DNA of 13,730 nucleotides from an uncultured Clostridia bacterium (GTDB lineage: Bacteria; Bacillota; Clostridia; Peptostreptococcales; Acidaminobacteraceae), in the NCBI GenBank assembly GCA_945950065.1, contig CAMFGQ010000029.1, forward strand, positions 1-13,730, read 5' to 3'. The notes under the pieces were generated by a model. That model was not told the origin of the DNA and did no database searches. It saw only the letters and a list, made by a program, of their open reading frames with translations. How positions within the stretch are numbered: the first letter of the stretch is position 1; each line of letters opens with the position of its first letter. Positions 6,771 to 12,999 of the stretch are shown piece by piece. The position numbers and the translations under genes are program-made.

Positions 6771-7488
6771 TCTTACGGTTCTTGATGTAGGGGAGAAGAA
6801 ACTCCTTTTTGCTACAGACAGTACGGGAGCCATAGGAAGCAAGGAACTGGATCTGATTCCGATCTCCAATGAAAAGCTAGGCATCTTTCTAGCCCAGGTT
6901 CCTTTTATGGAGATTTTAGCGACAGGAGCAATCCCCAGCTATGTCTTTCTGCCCATTTGCAACGAAATGCATCCCACTGCAAATGGTATCCTTAAAGGGG
7001 TCACCCACATCATGGAGTCTCTCTCCATGGACCCCGGTTCCATCAATGGCACCACCGAGGAAAACATCCCAACAAGGCAGACCAGTGCAGCGATCCTGGT
7101 CATGGCAGTTGTGGAGAAGGACTTCACCTTTCCCAAGGCCAAAGCTGGTGAGATCATTTTTTCTCTAGGCCATCCTAAAGTAGGTCATGAAGTCTTGGCT
7201 GATCAAGGGGAAATCATGACCCTGGATCATATGCGTAGACTCAGGGCCATAGAGGGTGTAGGTGATGTCTTACCTGTTGGAAGCAAGGGAATGGCTTATG
7301 AGGCAAAGGAAATGGTGAACAGTCATGGACTTGCACTTGAATTTTTTCCACATCCCAAGGACTTATTGGAGAAAAGTGCTGGTCCTGCTACGGTTACCCT
7401 CTGCAGTGCAGATGCTAGTCTAGAAGATGAACTGAAGGCCTTAGGTCTTCCACTACGAAAAATCGCAAAAATAAAGGAGAAGCCTTAA
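6757..7488 (+). CDS. cblS: Probable alpha-ribazole kinase CblS (PurM/ThiL-like fold)
   Basis: The protein resembles the AIR-synthase/ThiL/SelD ATP-binding superfamily. Near its start is FATDSTGAIGSKELD, where these enzymes bind Mg-ATP, and FMEILATGAIPS follows in the position of the dimer-interface helix. The rest has GTTEENIPTRQTS and a GKA-type KAKAGEIIFSLGHPKVG segment. CblS phosphorylates alpha-ribazole to alpha-ribazole phosphate, bypassing the CobT phosphoribosyltransferase. Pairing with a CblT-like S component directly after cobC supports this over thiamine-phosphate kinase or hydrogenase-maturation HypE. I chose ATG 6757 (243 residues, MHYRDLTVLD), because the upstream ATG at 6733 has no ribosome binding site and would lengthen the overlap with cblT to 38 bases. 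Confidence 0.75.
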   Translation: MHYRDLTVLDVGEKKLLFATDSTGAIGSKELDLIPISNEKLGIFLAQVPFMEILATGAIPSYVFLPICNEMHPTANGILKGVTHIMESLSMDPGSINGTTEENIPTRQTSAAILVMAVVEKDFTFPKAKAGEIIFSLGHPKVGHEVLADQGEIMTLDHMRRLRAIEGVGDVLPVGSKGMAYEAKEMVNSHGLALEFFPHPKDLLEKSAGPATVTLCSADASLEDELKALGLPLRKIAKIKEKP

Positions 7489-7496
7489 GCTTCTCC
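7467..7496 (-). terminator. Terminator of the ilvE-luxS transcript, in the convergent junction
   Basis: GGAGAAGC (7476-7483) and GCTTCTCC (7489-7496) form an 8-bp stem. Read on the minus strand the hairpin is followed by TTTATTTTT (7475-7467), a proper U-rich tail. On the plus strand the downstream sequence is not T-rich, so the cobalamin operon would be terminated poorly here. The five-base loop contains the stop codons of both converging genes. Confidence 0.75.
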
Positions 7497-7997
7497 CTGA
7501 CCAGGATAATGATCTCGGTCTTTTTTATTGTCTATGAGGTTCTTTAGTATTGCTTTGACTTCGCCATTGACTCTTTGTAGTGCGGCTAGGTCTAAGGAGT
7601 GGTAATGACCACACTCAAGGGAAGATTTTGCAGGTACCTCTTGTAGCTGATCAATGAGCTCGGTTGTTCTGACCAGGAGCTCAAGGGGAATTCTTGCACC
7701 TTCCTCAGGTGTTGAGAAGAGGATATAGAAGCCTGTCTTACATCCCATGGGACCAAAGTAGAGAGGGAAATAGTCTTCCATCAGGCCAAGTTCTTCCGTG
7801 GCCTGCCTAAAGCTCATGGCAAAGGCATGTTCATAGGAGTGGCTCTCTTCATCGCTCATAATGGGGTCACGATTAGGGCGACGTAGGCGAAGATCAAGTA
7901 TCAGATGGCTCATGTCCCTATAGGGAACTTCCCAGGAGACATAAAGTCCTGGTTCTAGTCTTTCATGATCGATGGAAAAAGAAGTAACTTCTAACAT
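7485..7997 (-). CDS. luxS: S-ribosylhomocysteine lyase (LuxS), divergent
   Basis: LuxS cleaves S-ribosylhomocysteine to homocysteine and 4,5-dihydroxy-2,3-pentanedione, the AI-2 precursor, in the activated methyl cycle. Most of the 170-residue protein differs from common LuxS sequences, but every key residue is present. SFSIDH (6-11) holds His11, and LDLRLRRPN corresponds to the family's DLRF.QPN. The metal motif HxxEH is HSYEH (His53, Glu56, His57), GPMGCKTGFY holds catalytic Cys86, and ECGHY holds the third metal ligand Cys129. It is about 13 residues longer than usual, with a few extra residues between HSYEH and GPMGC and a charged tail. The ATG follows the ilvE stop codon directly, with GAGGAAG upstream inside ilvE. 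No pfs gene is nearby. Confidence 0.88.
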   Translation of the reverse strand: MLEVTSFSIDHERLEPGLYVSWEVPYRDMSHLILDLRLRRPNRDPIMSDEESHSYEHAFAMSFRQATEELGLMEDYFPLYFGPMGCKTGFYILFSTPEEGARIPLELLVRTTELIDQLQEVPAKSSLECGHYHSLDLAALQRVNGEVKAILKNLIDNKKDRDHYPGQGEA

Positions 7998-9008
7998 CTA
8001 AACTTCCTCTGTCCAGCCGTGAATGTCTTCAACATCGCCAAATTGAATGCCAGTGAGACGCTCATAGAGTTCTTTGGTTTTTGGACCCACTTCGGTTTCG
8101 CTAAAGAACACCGTCTTTTTACCTTTATGCGTAATGGAGCCAATGGGAGAAATGACAGCAGCGGTTCCACAAGCACCTGCTTCGACAAAATCATCCAGCT
8201 TATCGATGTATACATCATCTTCTACTGCCTCAAGCCCAATATCCTCAGCCACTTGTAGCAGTGAATACTTGGTAATGCTTCCAAGGATGGAGGGGGAGAT
8301 GGGTGTGATGAATTTTCCGTCTTTGGTAATGCCAAAGAAGTTGGCCGCTCCAACTTCCTCAATTTTTGTATGGGTAGCAGGATCAAGGTAGATGGCATCA
8401 GCATAGCCAGCATCGACAGCTTCTTGATGGGGGAGGAGACTTCCAGCATAGTTACCACCAGCTTTTGCTTTACCTGTTCCATTGGGTGCTGCACGGTCGT
8501 AATCAGTGGTCACAAAATTAACCGGCGCTAAACCGCCTTTAAAGTAGGCACCCACTGGCGAACAGAAGACACAGAATAAGTATTCACTGGAAGGGCGAAC
8601 ACCTAGGTTATGGCCTACACCAATCAGAAGGGGGCGAAGATAAAGAGTGCCACCCATGCCATAGGGAGGAACATATTCTTGATTTGCACGGACGGTTTCT
8701 TTTACTCCGCGAATAAAGAGTTCTTCGGGTACTTCAGCCATCATAAGACGCTGAGCACTTTCACGCATACGGCGTGCATTCTCTGTTGGTCTAAACAGGA
8801 GGATGCGATCATCCTTCGTTCTATAAGCCTTCATGCCTTCAAAGCATTGTTGCCCATAGTGAAGAGATGTGGAGGCAACACTAATGTTAATGTAGCTGTC
8901 CTTGACGATCTCACCTTGGTTCCACTGGCCATCTTTGTAATGGGCTACAAACATACCGTTGGTTTCCATAAAACTAAAACTTAAATCTTTCCAATTAATG
9001 TCTAACAT
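7998..9008 (-). CDS. ilvE: Branched-chain amino-acid aminotransferase
   Basis: This fold-type IV PLP transaminase interconverts leucine, isoleucine or valine with their 2-oxo acids, using glutamate/2-oxoglutarate. Motifs of the longer (eukaryote-like) BCAT group are clear. They include SLHYGQQCFEGMKAYR, LFRP..NARRM..SA.R, LYLRPLLIG, RAAPNGTGKAKAGGNYAGSL with the PLP lysine just before GGNYA, KIEEVGAANFF, and a C-terminal EAGACGTAAVISPIG. Two adjacent ATGs exist, at 9011 and 9008. GAGAGGAG lies 3 bases from the first and 6 from the second, so I chose 9008 (336 residues). The stop codon abuts the luxS start, which makes a two-gene operon. Confidence 0.95.
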   Translation of the reverse strand: MLDINWKDLSFSFMETNGMFVAHYKDGQWNQGEIVKDSYINISVASTSLHYGQQCFEGMKAYRTKDDRILLFRPTENARRMRESAQRLMMAEVPEELFIRGVKETVRANQEYVPPYGMGGTLYLRPLLIGVGHNLGVRPSSEYLFCVFCSPVGAYFKGGLAPVNFVTTDYDRAAPNGTGKAKAGGNYAGSLLPHQEAVDAGYADAIYLDPATHTKIEEVGAANFFGITKDGKFITPISPSILGSITKYSLLQVAEDIGLEAVEDDVYIDKLDDFVEAGACGTAAVISPIGSITHKGKKTVFFSETEVGPKTKELYERLTGIQFGDVEDIHGWTEEV

Positions 9009-9039
9009 CATTAACTCCTCTCATGTCTTTCATAATGTA

Positions 9040-9048
9040 ATTATAGCA
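9040..9048 (-). promoter_or_regulatory. Extended -10 promoter of ilvE-luxS
   Basis: Read on the minus strand this is TGCTATAAT: a perfect -10 box (9045-9040) with the upstream TG of an extended -10 element. No good -35 hexamer sits 16-18 bases further up, which extended -10 promoters tolerate. The implied 5' leader is only about 20 bases, so there is no room for a T-box or leader-peptide attenuator. Confidence 0.6.
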
Positions 9049-9149
9049 TTGATTGCGTAAAGAACCTATGTGAAAGAAAGGAAATGTTGCCATTTTTCCA
9101 TGGAATAACTAAATAGAACGGTATAGATTGGGTATGTAGAAAATAGCAT

Positions 9150-9170
9150 TTCCTACTTGACAAGTAGGAA
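9150..9170 (+). promoter_or_regulatory. Perfect palindrome, probable IscR operator
   Basis: TTCCTACTTG (9150-9159), a central A, and CAAGTAGGAA (9161-9170) form a perfect 10+1+10 inverted repeat. It overlaps the -35 box of the iscR promoter. A transcript hairpin is unlikely because the repeat lies upstream of transcription start, so it is best read as a dimeric repressor site, most likely for the Rrf2-type protein encoded 45 bases downstream. Confidence 0.75.
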
Positions 9171-9185
9171 TTGGAAAACTATACT
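9157..9185 (+). promoter_or_regulatory. Sigma-A promoter of the iscR-iscS-iscU-mnmA operon
   Basis: The consensus -35 TTGACA (9157-9162) and TATACT (9180-9185) are separated by exactly 17 bases. Transcription would start near 9192, giving a leader of about 23 bases before iscR. The -35 hexamer lies within the palindrome, so protein bound there would block RNA polymerase. Confidence 0.82.
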
Positions 9186-9214
9186 AAATCCGATAAAGCT
9201 ACTAGGAGTTAGGA

Positions 9215-9628
9215 ATGAACTTAACAACAAAAGGACGCTATGGCTTAGCAGCCATGTGCGAACTAGCTCAAAAAACAGAGGATGGACCACTCTCCATCGC
9301 TCAAATTGCCAATCGATTGGATTTATCCCCCCGCTATTTAGAACAGATTTTTCGTCAACTTCGTGCTGCAGATCTTGTCCACAGTAGCCGAGGTGCGAAA
9401 GGTGGATACAGTCTGTCCCGTGAAGCAGGGGAGATCACTGCTGGCGAAATCCTAGAGGCCCTAGAGGGAAAGATCGTTTCTGTTGGATGTTCAGGTAAAC
9501 AGTGTGCCGAGCAGTGTGTCGATCCGCAAACATGTTTAACACGACCCCTTTGGCAAAAGATACAAGCCGATGTTTTGGGTATTGTCAATACAACCACCTT
9601 AGAAGACTTGATTGAAAAGGAAAAATAA
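9215..9628 (+). CDS. iscR: Rrf2-family transcriptional regulator, IscR-like
   Basis: The protein is 137 residues long, the normal size for IscR and CymR-type Rrf2 regulators. MNLTTKGRYGLAAMCELA starts the winged helix, and IANRLDLSPRYLEQIFRQLR is the recognition region. HSSRGAKGGYSLSR (56-69) is the family wing. A cysteine cluster at positions 92, 97, 101 and 107 matches the region that binds a [2Fe-2S] cluster in IscR, with one cysteine more than the three of the E. coli protein. It probably senses Fe-S status and represses its own operon through the palindrome at the -35 box. AGGAG at 9204-9208 is 6 bases from the ATG. Being first in an operon with iscS and iscU favours IscR over CymR. Confidence 0.9.
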   Translation: MNLTTKGRYGLAAMCELAQKTEDGPLSIAQIANRLDLSPRYLEQIFRQLRAADLVHSSRGAKGGYSLSREAGEITAGEILEALEGKIVSVGCSGKQCAEQCVDPQTCLTRPLWQKIQADVLGIVNTTTLEDLIEKEK

Positions 9629-9629
9629 G

Positions 9630-10814
9630 ATGAGAAAAGTATATTTGGATTATTCTGCGACCACACCTCTGCGCCGCGAAGTCTATGATGTGATGGTAAA
9701 GGCACTGCTAGAAGACAATAGCAATGCAGCCAGTGCACATAGTTATGGTCAAGAGGGAAAAATTACCCTACAAGAGTCCAGGGAAACCATCGCCAATTTT
9801 TTAGGCGCTGAACCAAGAGAAATTTATTTTACTTCAGGTGGTACGGAGTCTGACAACTGGGCAGTGCATATTGCGAAGAAGACCCGTAAGGGCAAGCATA
9901 TGATTACAACATCCATTGAGCATCATGCAGTGCTTCACACCATGGAAGAAGCTGAAAAAGAAGGCTATGAGGTCACCTATCTACCTGTAGATGAAAATGG
10001 TCTTGTCACGGCAAAGCAAGTTGAAGAGGCCATACGCGAGGATACCATCTTAATCAGCATTATGTATGTAAACAACGAGATTGGTTCCATCAATCCCATT
10101 GAGGAGATTGGAGCTGTAGCCAGAAAACATGGTGTTCTTTTCCATACCGATGCTGTACAAGCTCTAGGTAATGTGGAGATCAATCTCAAAGAATCCAACA
10201 TTGATATGATGAGTTTCTCTGCCCACAAAATCTATGGACCCAAGGGAATCGGTGGTATGTTCATTCGCAAGAATGTACGCCCCTACGCGCTCATCCATGG
10301 TGGTGCACAGGAACGTGGATACCGTGGTGGAACAGATAACCTACCTGGTATTGTCGGTTTCGCCAAGGCATGTGAACTAGCTGGAGCGAATCTACAGGAG
10401 CATATTGAGAGACTGACTAAACTTAGGGATAAGTTAATCAAAGGGATTTTGGAAACCATTCCCCATAGTAAACTCAACGGACATCCAACCAAACGTCATC
10501 CTGGTAATGTCAATGTCAGCTTTAAGTATATTGAAGGGGAGAGTATCCTCTTGATGATGGATATGCAGGGAGTTGCTGCAAGCAGTGGTTCTGCCTGTAC
10601 AAGCGGAAGCCTTGATCCATCCCATGTCCTGATGGGAATCGGACTCAGTCATGAAATCGCCCATGGATCACTTCGTATGACCTTGGGGGACATGACATCA
10701 GAAGAAGATGTAGACTATGTTCTGGAGGTGTTACCTCCCATCATTCAACGACTACGGGAAATGTCCCCTTTATATGAAGAAGAAATGAGGAAACAAAATG
10801 GCAATGTACAATGA
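9630..10814 (+). CDS. iscS: Cysteine desulfurase (IscS/NifS type)
   Basis: The enzyme removes sulfur from cysteine as an enzyme-bound persulfide and hands it to IscU for Fe-S clusters and to MnmA for tRNA thiolation. The 394-residue class V PLP enzyme opens with VYLDYSATTPL. It has TSGGTESDN, the HH pair in SIEHHAVL, HTDAVQALG, the PLP lysine (Lys200) in SFSAHKIYGPKG, RGGTDN, and the persulfide-carrying Cys323 in SSGSACTSGSLDPSHVL, on a loop of NifS/IscS length. ATG 9630 lies one base after the iscR stop, with AAAAGG 9 bases upstream. The frame is open further, to a TTG at 9612, but that start has no support. Confidence 0.95.
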   Translation: MRKVYLDYSATTPLRREVYDVMVKALLEDNSNAASAHSYGQEGKITLQESRETIANFLGAEPREIYFTSGGTESDNWAVHIAKKTRKGKHMITTSIEHHAVLHTMEEAEKEGYEVTYLPVDENGLVTAKQVEEAIREDTILISIMYVNNEIGSINPIEEIGAVARKHGVLFHTDAVQALGNVEINLKESNIDMMSFSAHKIYGPKGIGGMFIRKNVRPYALIHGGAQERGYRGGTDNLPGIVGFAKACELAGANLQEHIERLTKLRDKLIKGILETIPHSKLNGHPTKRHPGNVNVSFKYIEGESILLMMDMQGVAASSGSACTSGSLDPSHVLMGIGLSHEIAHGSLRMTLGDMTSEEDVDYVLEVLPPIIQRLREMSPLYEEEMRKQNGNVQ

Positions 10815-11226
10815 TCGAGTAATGGATCACTTCATGAATCCCAGAAATGTTGGTGAGATTGAAAACGCTGATGGTGTTGGCGAAGTCGGCAACATCCGCT
10901 GTGGTGACATCATGAAGATCTATATTAAGGTAAACGATGAAGAAGTCATCGAAGACATTAAATTCAAAACCTTTGGTTGTGGTAGTGCAGTGGCTTCTAG
11001 CTCCATGGCTACTGAACTGATCAAAGGCAAAACAGTCAAAGAAGCCCTCCAAATCACAAACAAAGATGTCCTTAAAGAGCTAGGTGGACTTCCTGTGATT
11101 AAGGTCCACTGCTCGGTTCTAGCTGAGCAAGCCTTGAAGGCAGCCGTACTGGACTATGCTACCAAGACAGGCAAGCACTATCCAGAACTTGATGGCTTTG
11201 ATCCGGATGAAGAACATGAACACTAG
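10798..11226 (+). CDS. iscU: Fe-S cluster assembly scaffold IscU (NifU N-domain type)
   Basis: IscU is the scaffold on which [2Fe-2S] clusters are built from IscS persulfide sulfur and iron before transfer to target proteins. The 142-residue protein begins YNDRVMDHFMNPRNVGE. It has three conserved cysteines: Cys35 in IRCGD (with Asp37), Cys61 in FGCGSAVASSSM and Cys105 in KVHCSVLAEQAL. This is the pattern of IscU and clostridial NifU-like proteins, not SufU, which has a longer insertion between its first two cysteines. The C-terminus is acidic and histidine-rich (DPDEEHEH). The ATG is 17 bases before the iscS stop, with TGAGGAA as ribosome binding site. Confidence 0.93.
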   Translation: MAMYNDRVMDHFMNPRNVGEIENADGVGEVGNIRCGDIMKIYIKVNDEEVIEDIKFKTFGCGSAVASSSMATELIKGKTVKEALQITNKDVLKELGGLPVIKVHCSVLAEQALKAAVLDYATKTGKHYPELDGFDPDEEHEH

Positions 11227-12253
11227 AGTCATCTTAGGGGTAAGCGGTGGGGTAGATTCTGCCTTAGCCGCTTCTCTTTTGTTAGAACAAGGCTATCATG
11301 TCATAGGTGTCTATCTTGATCTCTATCCCGGTGCTGAAGCGGGTGTAAAGGATGCAGAAGCTGTTTGTTATTATCTGGATATCCCTTTTATTCACCTTGA
11401 GGCTCATGAACAATTTAAAGAGGAGGTTATGGAACCCTTTATTGAAGACTACCAGCAGGGGAGAACACCTAATCCTTGCGTTCTCTGTAATGATAAGGTA
11501 AAGTTTTCCCTGCTCTTTGAGATGGCTGAGGAAGAAGGGGCTTCTTTTGTTGCAACAGGACATTACGCTCGTCTTAGCCTAAAGGATGGTGTTCCCCTTA
11601 TTCAAAAAGCAGTTGATGAGAAGAAGGATCAAAGTTACATGCTCTATCGACTCAAAAGAGAGCTTTTACCACGCCTCCTCTTTCCTTTAGGAGAAATGGA
11701 AAGTAAGGCTCAGGTCCGTGCTTTAGCAAAAGAAAGAAAGTTGCCTATCTTCACGAAGAAGGACAGTCAAGATATCTGCTTTATTCCTTCAGGTGATCAT
11801 CTAGCTTTTCTGAAGGAAAAGATATCCCTTACCCATGGTGACTTTTATCTTTCTAGTGGAGAAGAGCTTGGTCCTCATAAGGGCATAGAGGCCTATACAA
11901 GAGGCCAACGAAAGGGCCTAGGCCTAAGTCACACCCATCCTCTTTATGTGCTAGATATCGAGAAGGAGAGCGGTAGAGTAATAGTAGGAAAAGAAGAAGA
12001 CCTCTTTTCTAGCGTAGTTTATGCAGACAGACTGAATTTTCAGGCTGAAGATCTACAGATCGGCGAAACACGCAGACTTCTAGGGAAAGTACGTTATTCG
12101 CAAAAAGCCTATCCCTGCACCATTAAAAAACTAAGTGAAGATCTTCTCAAGGTTGACTTTGATGAAGCTCTACGGGCTCCAACACCAGGACAATCCTTGG
12201 TTCTTTATGATGGTGACTATCTCTATGGTGGTGGTATCCTTGTAAAAAGATAA
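11216..12253 (+). CDS. mnmA: tRNA-specific 2-thiouridylase MnmA
   Basis: MnmA adenylates and thiolates U34 of the Lys, Glu and Gln tRNAs, with sulfur originating from IscS. The PP-loop motif GVSGGVDS is near the N-terminus. TPNPCVLCNDKVKF holds the catalytic Cys88 and Cys91, GHYAR follows, then KKDQSYMLYRL, and the second catalytic cysteine (Cys188) is in KKDSQDICFIPSGD. Further on, YTRGQRKGLGL and the C-terminal beta-barrel region PGQSLVLYDGDYLYGGG complete the normal architecture. Several in-frame ATGs exist upstream (11192, 11207), and the open frame reaches 11156. I chose 11216 (345 residues, MNTRVILGVSGG), because homologues place the PP-loop close to the start. It overlaps iscU by 11 bases. 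Confidence 0.95.
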   Translation: MNTRVILGVSGGVDSALAASLLLEQGYHVIGVYLDLYPGAEAGVKDAEAVCYYLDIPFIHLEAHEQFKEEVMEPFIEDYQQGRTPNPCVLCNDKVKFSLLFEMAEEEGASFVATGHYARLSLKDGVPLIQKAVDEKKDQSYMLYRLKRELLPRLLFPLGEMESKAQVRALAKERKLPIFTKKDSQDICFIPSGDHLAFLKEKISLTHGDFYLSSGEELGPHKGIEAYTRGQRKGLGLSHTHPLYVLDIEKESGRVIVGKEEDLFSSVVYADRLNFQAEDLQIGETRRLLGKVRYSQKAYPCTIKKLSEDLLKVDFDEALRAPTPGQSLVLYDGDYLYGGGILVKR

Positions 12254-12275
12254 TTCCTTTTACAAGGATTTTTTT
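12236..12275 (+). terminator. Intrinsic terminator of the isc-mnmA operon
   Basis: ATCCTTGTAAAA (12236-12247) pairs perfectly with TTTTACAAGGAT (12258-12269), a 12-bp stem with a 10-base loop, and a run of seven Ts ends at 12275. The 5' arm encodes the last residues of mnmA and the stop codon lies in the loop, so terminating ribosomes would overlap the hairpin. Confidence 0.88.
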
Positions 12276-12536
12276 ATGGATTTTGATAAAAATCCTCTCC
12301 TATGACTTCTTTATACCTTCTTACTCATTAGAGTTCGATGTCAAGAGGGGGATTTGTACAGTGCTGTTCCTTTCAAAATCTCAACACTCTTTGACTACAA
12401 TTTGTTTTTATGATAGCTTTAAGAAGAAGGGGGAGCATAGCTTTCCCCTTGTTGGATGGTATCAATTATTCTAAGAAACGATTGATCTGTAACCTACTGG
12501 ACAAAGTATTTTTTCGTTAATGAAAAGTAGAAGGAG
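12276..12536. other. Intergenic stretch with small hairpins, no convincing gene
   Basis: Two structures stand out. GGATTTT (12278-12284) pairs with AAAATCC (12289-12295) around a GATA loop. A GC-rich hairpin joins AAGGGG (12427-12432) to CCCCTT (12445-12450), with an inner AGC/GCT stem and ATA loop; no T-run follows it. An open frame from TTG 12283 to 12474 (63 codons) crosses the second hairpin and has no ribosome binding site, so I do not call it a gene. No clear sigma-A promoter for the next gene was found. Confidence 0.45.
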
Positions 12537-12545
12537 ATGGTATCG

Positions 12546-12908
12546 ATGCTTACTTTTTTGAAAAAGAACATTTGGAATGTCATTCTCATCCTGGTTACTT
12601 CTCTATTTTTTGCATTGTTCTTTCATCGACCTGATGGAACTCAGCTTGCAGTACTGATCTTTGTCATGTTTTGGTATGCACAAATGGTACAAAAAGCACT
12701 TCTTGATGATGAACTCAACCAAACATCTAAAATACTCTTTACAGTCCTCAGTGGAGTAGTCGGTCAGACCATTGTCTATTCTGTTTTCGGAATCAGCAGA
12801 CAGTTTTGGATAACGCTGCTCTTCTTACCTCTTGCCATTATAGCTCTACCCATCAGAGAAAGAATTCAAGGGTATTTTGAAAAGAAAGAGAAAAGCTCCT
12901 TTACATAA
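12546..12908 (+). CDS. Small four-helix membrane protein of unknown function
   Basis: I do not recognise this 120-residue protein. It begins with a basic stub (MLTFLKKNIW) and has four likely membrane helices at about residues 9-27, 33-50, 62-81 and 86-103. It ends in a charged tail (RERIQGYFEKKEK). A polar hairpin, LLDDELNQTSK, separates helices 2 and 3. AAGGAG at 12531-12536 lies 9 bases from ATG 12546, while the in-frame ATG at 12537 directly abuts it and is too close to be used. It stands between two terminators, so it is probably transcribed alone. It occupies the interval between mnmA and alaS, where related clostridia often carry other small genes; this says nothing about its role. Confidence 0.72.
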   Translation: MLTFLKKNIWNVILILVTSLFFALFFHRPDGTQLAVLIFVMFWYAQMVQKALLDDELNQTSKILFTVLSGVVGQTIVYSVFGISRQFWITLLFLPLAIIALPIRERIQGYFEKKEKSSFT

Positions 12909-12940
12909 GTTTATCATTGTCTTTAGGTCATAGTTATTAT

Positions 12941-12983
12941 AGGGGATGAAGAAGCAAAAAAAGCTAGTCAATCCCCTTTCTTT
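12941..12983 (+). terminator. Possible terminator after the small membrane protein
   Basis: AGGGGAT (12941-12947) pairs with ATCCCCT (12971-12977), with a small inner AGC/GCT stem (12953-12955 and 12963-12965) around an A-run. TTTCTTTCT follows. The large loop makes it weaker than the other terminators here. It overlaps the -35 region of the alaS promoter. Confidence 0.45.
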
Positions 12984-12993
12984 CTGCTATACT
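12965..12993 (+). promoter_or_regulatory. Promoter of the T-box-alaS transcript
   Basis: TATACT at 12988-12993 is preceded by TGC, giving an extended -10 element. TAGTCA at 12965-12970 (4 of 6 matches to TTGACA) lies 17 bases upstream. Predicted transcription start is near 13000, just before the first T-box stem. Confidence 0.65.
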
Positions 12994-12999
12994 ACAGAC

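Noticed and set aside
8610..8984. 124-codon plus-strand open frame antisense to ilvE
   Set aside because: The opposite strand encodes a fully conserved branched-chain aminotransferase. The plus-strand frame lacks a ribosome binding site and motifs, so it is a shadow.
9612..9629. Upstream TTG start for iscS
   Set aside because: It would add six lysine-rich residues and overlap iscR by 17 bases without a better ribosome binding site. ATG 9630 with AAAAGG upstream gives the usual N-terminus.
9355..9738. 127-codon minus-strand open frame antisense to iscR and iscS
   Set aside because: It lies across two well-conserved genes and their junction, with no promoter, ribosome binding site or family motif.
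12283..12474. 63-codon open frame starting with TTG
   Set aside because: It has no ribosome binding site, a weak start codon, low-complexity composition, and it crosses a hairpin. I saw no recognisable motif.
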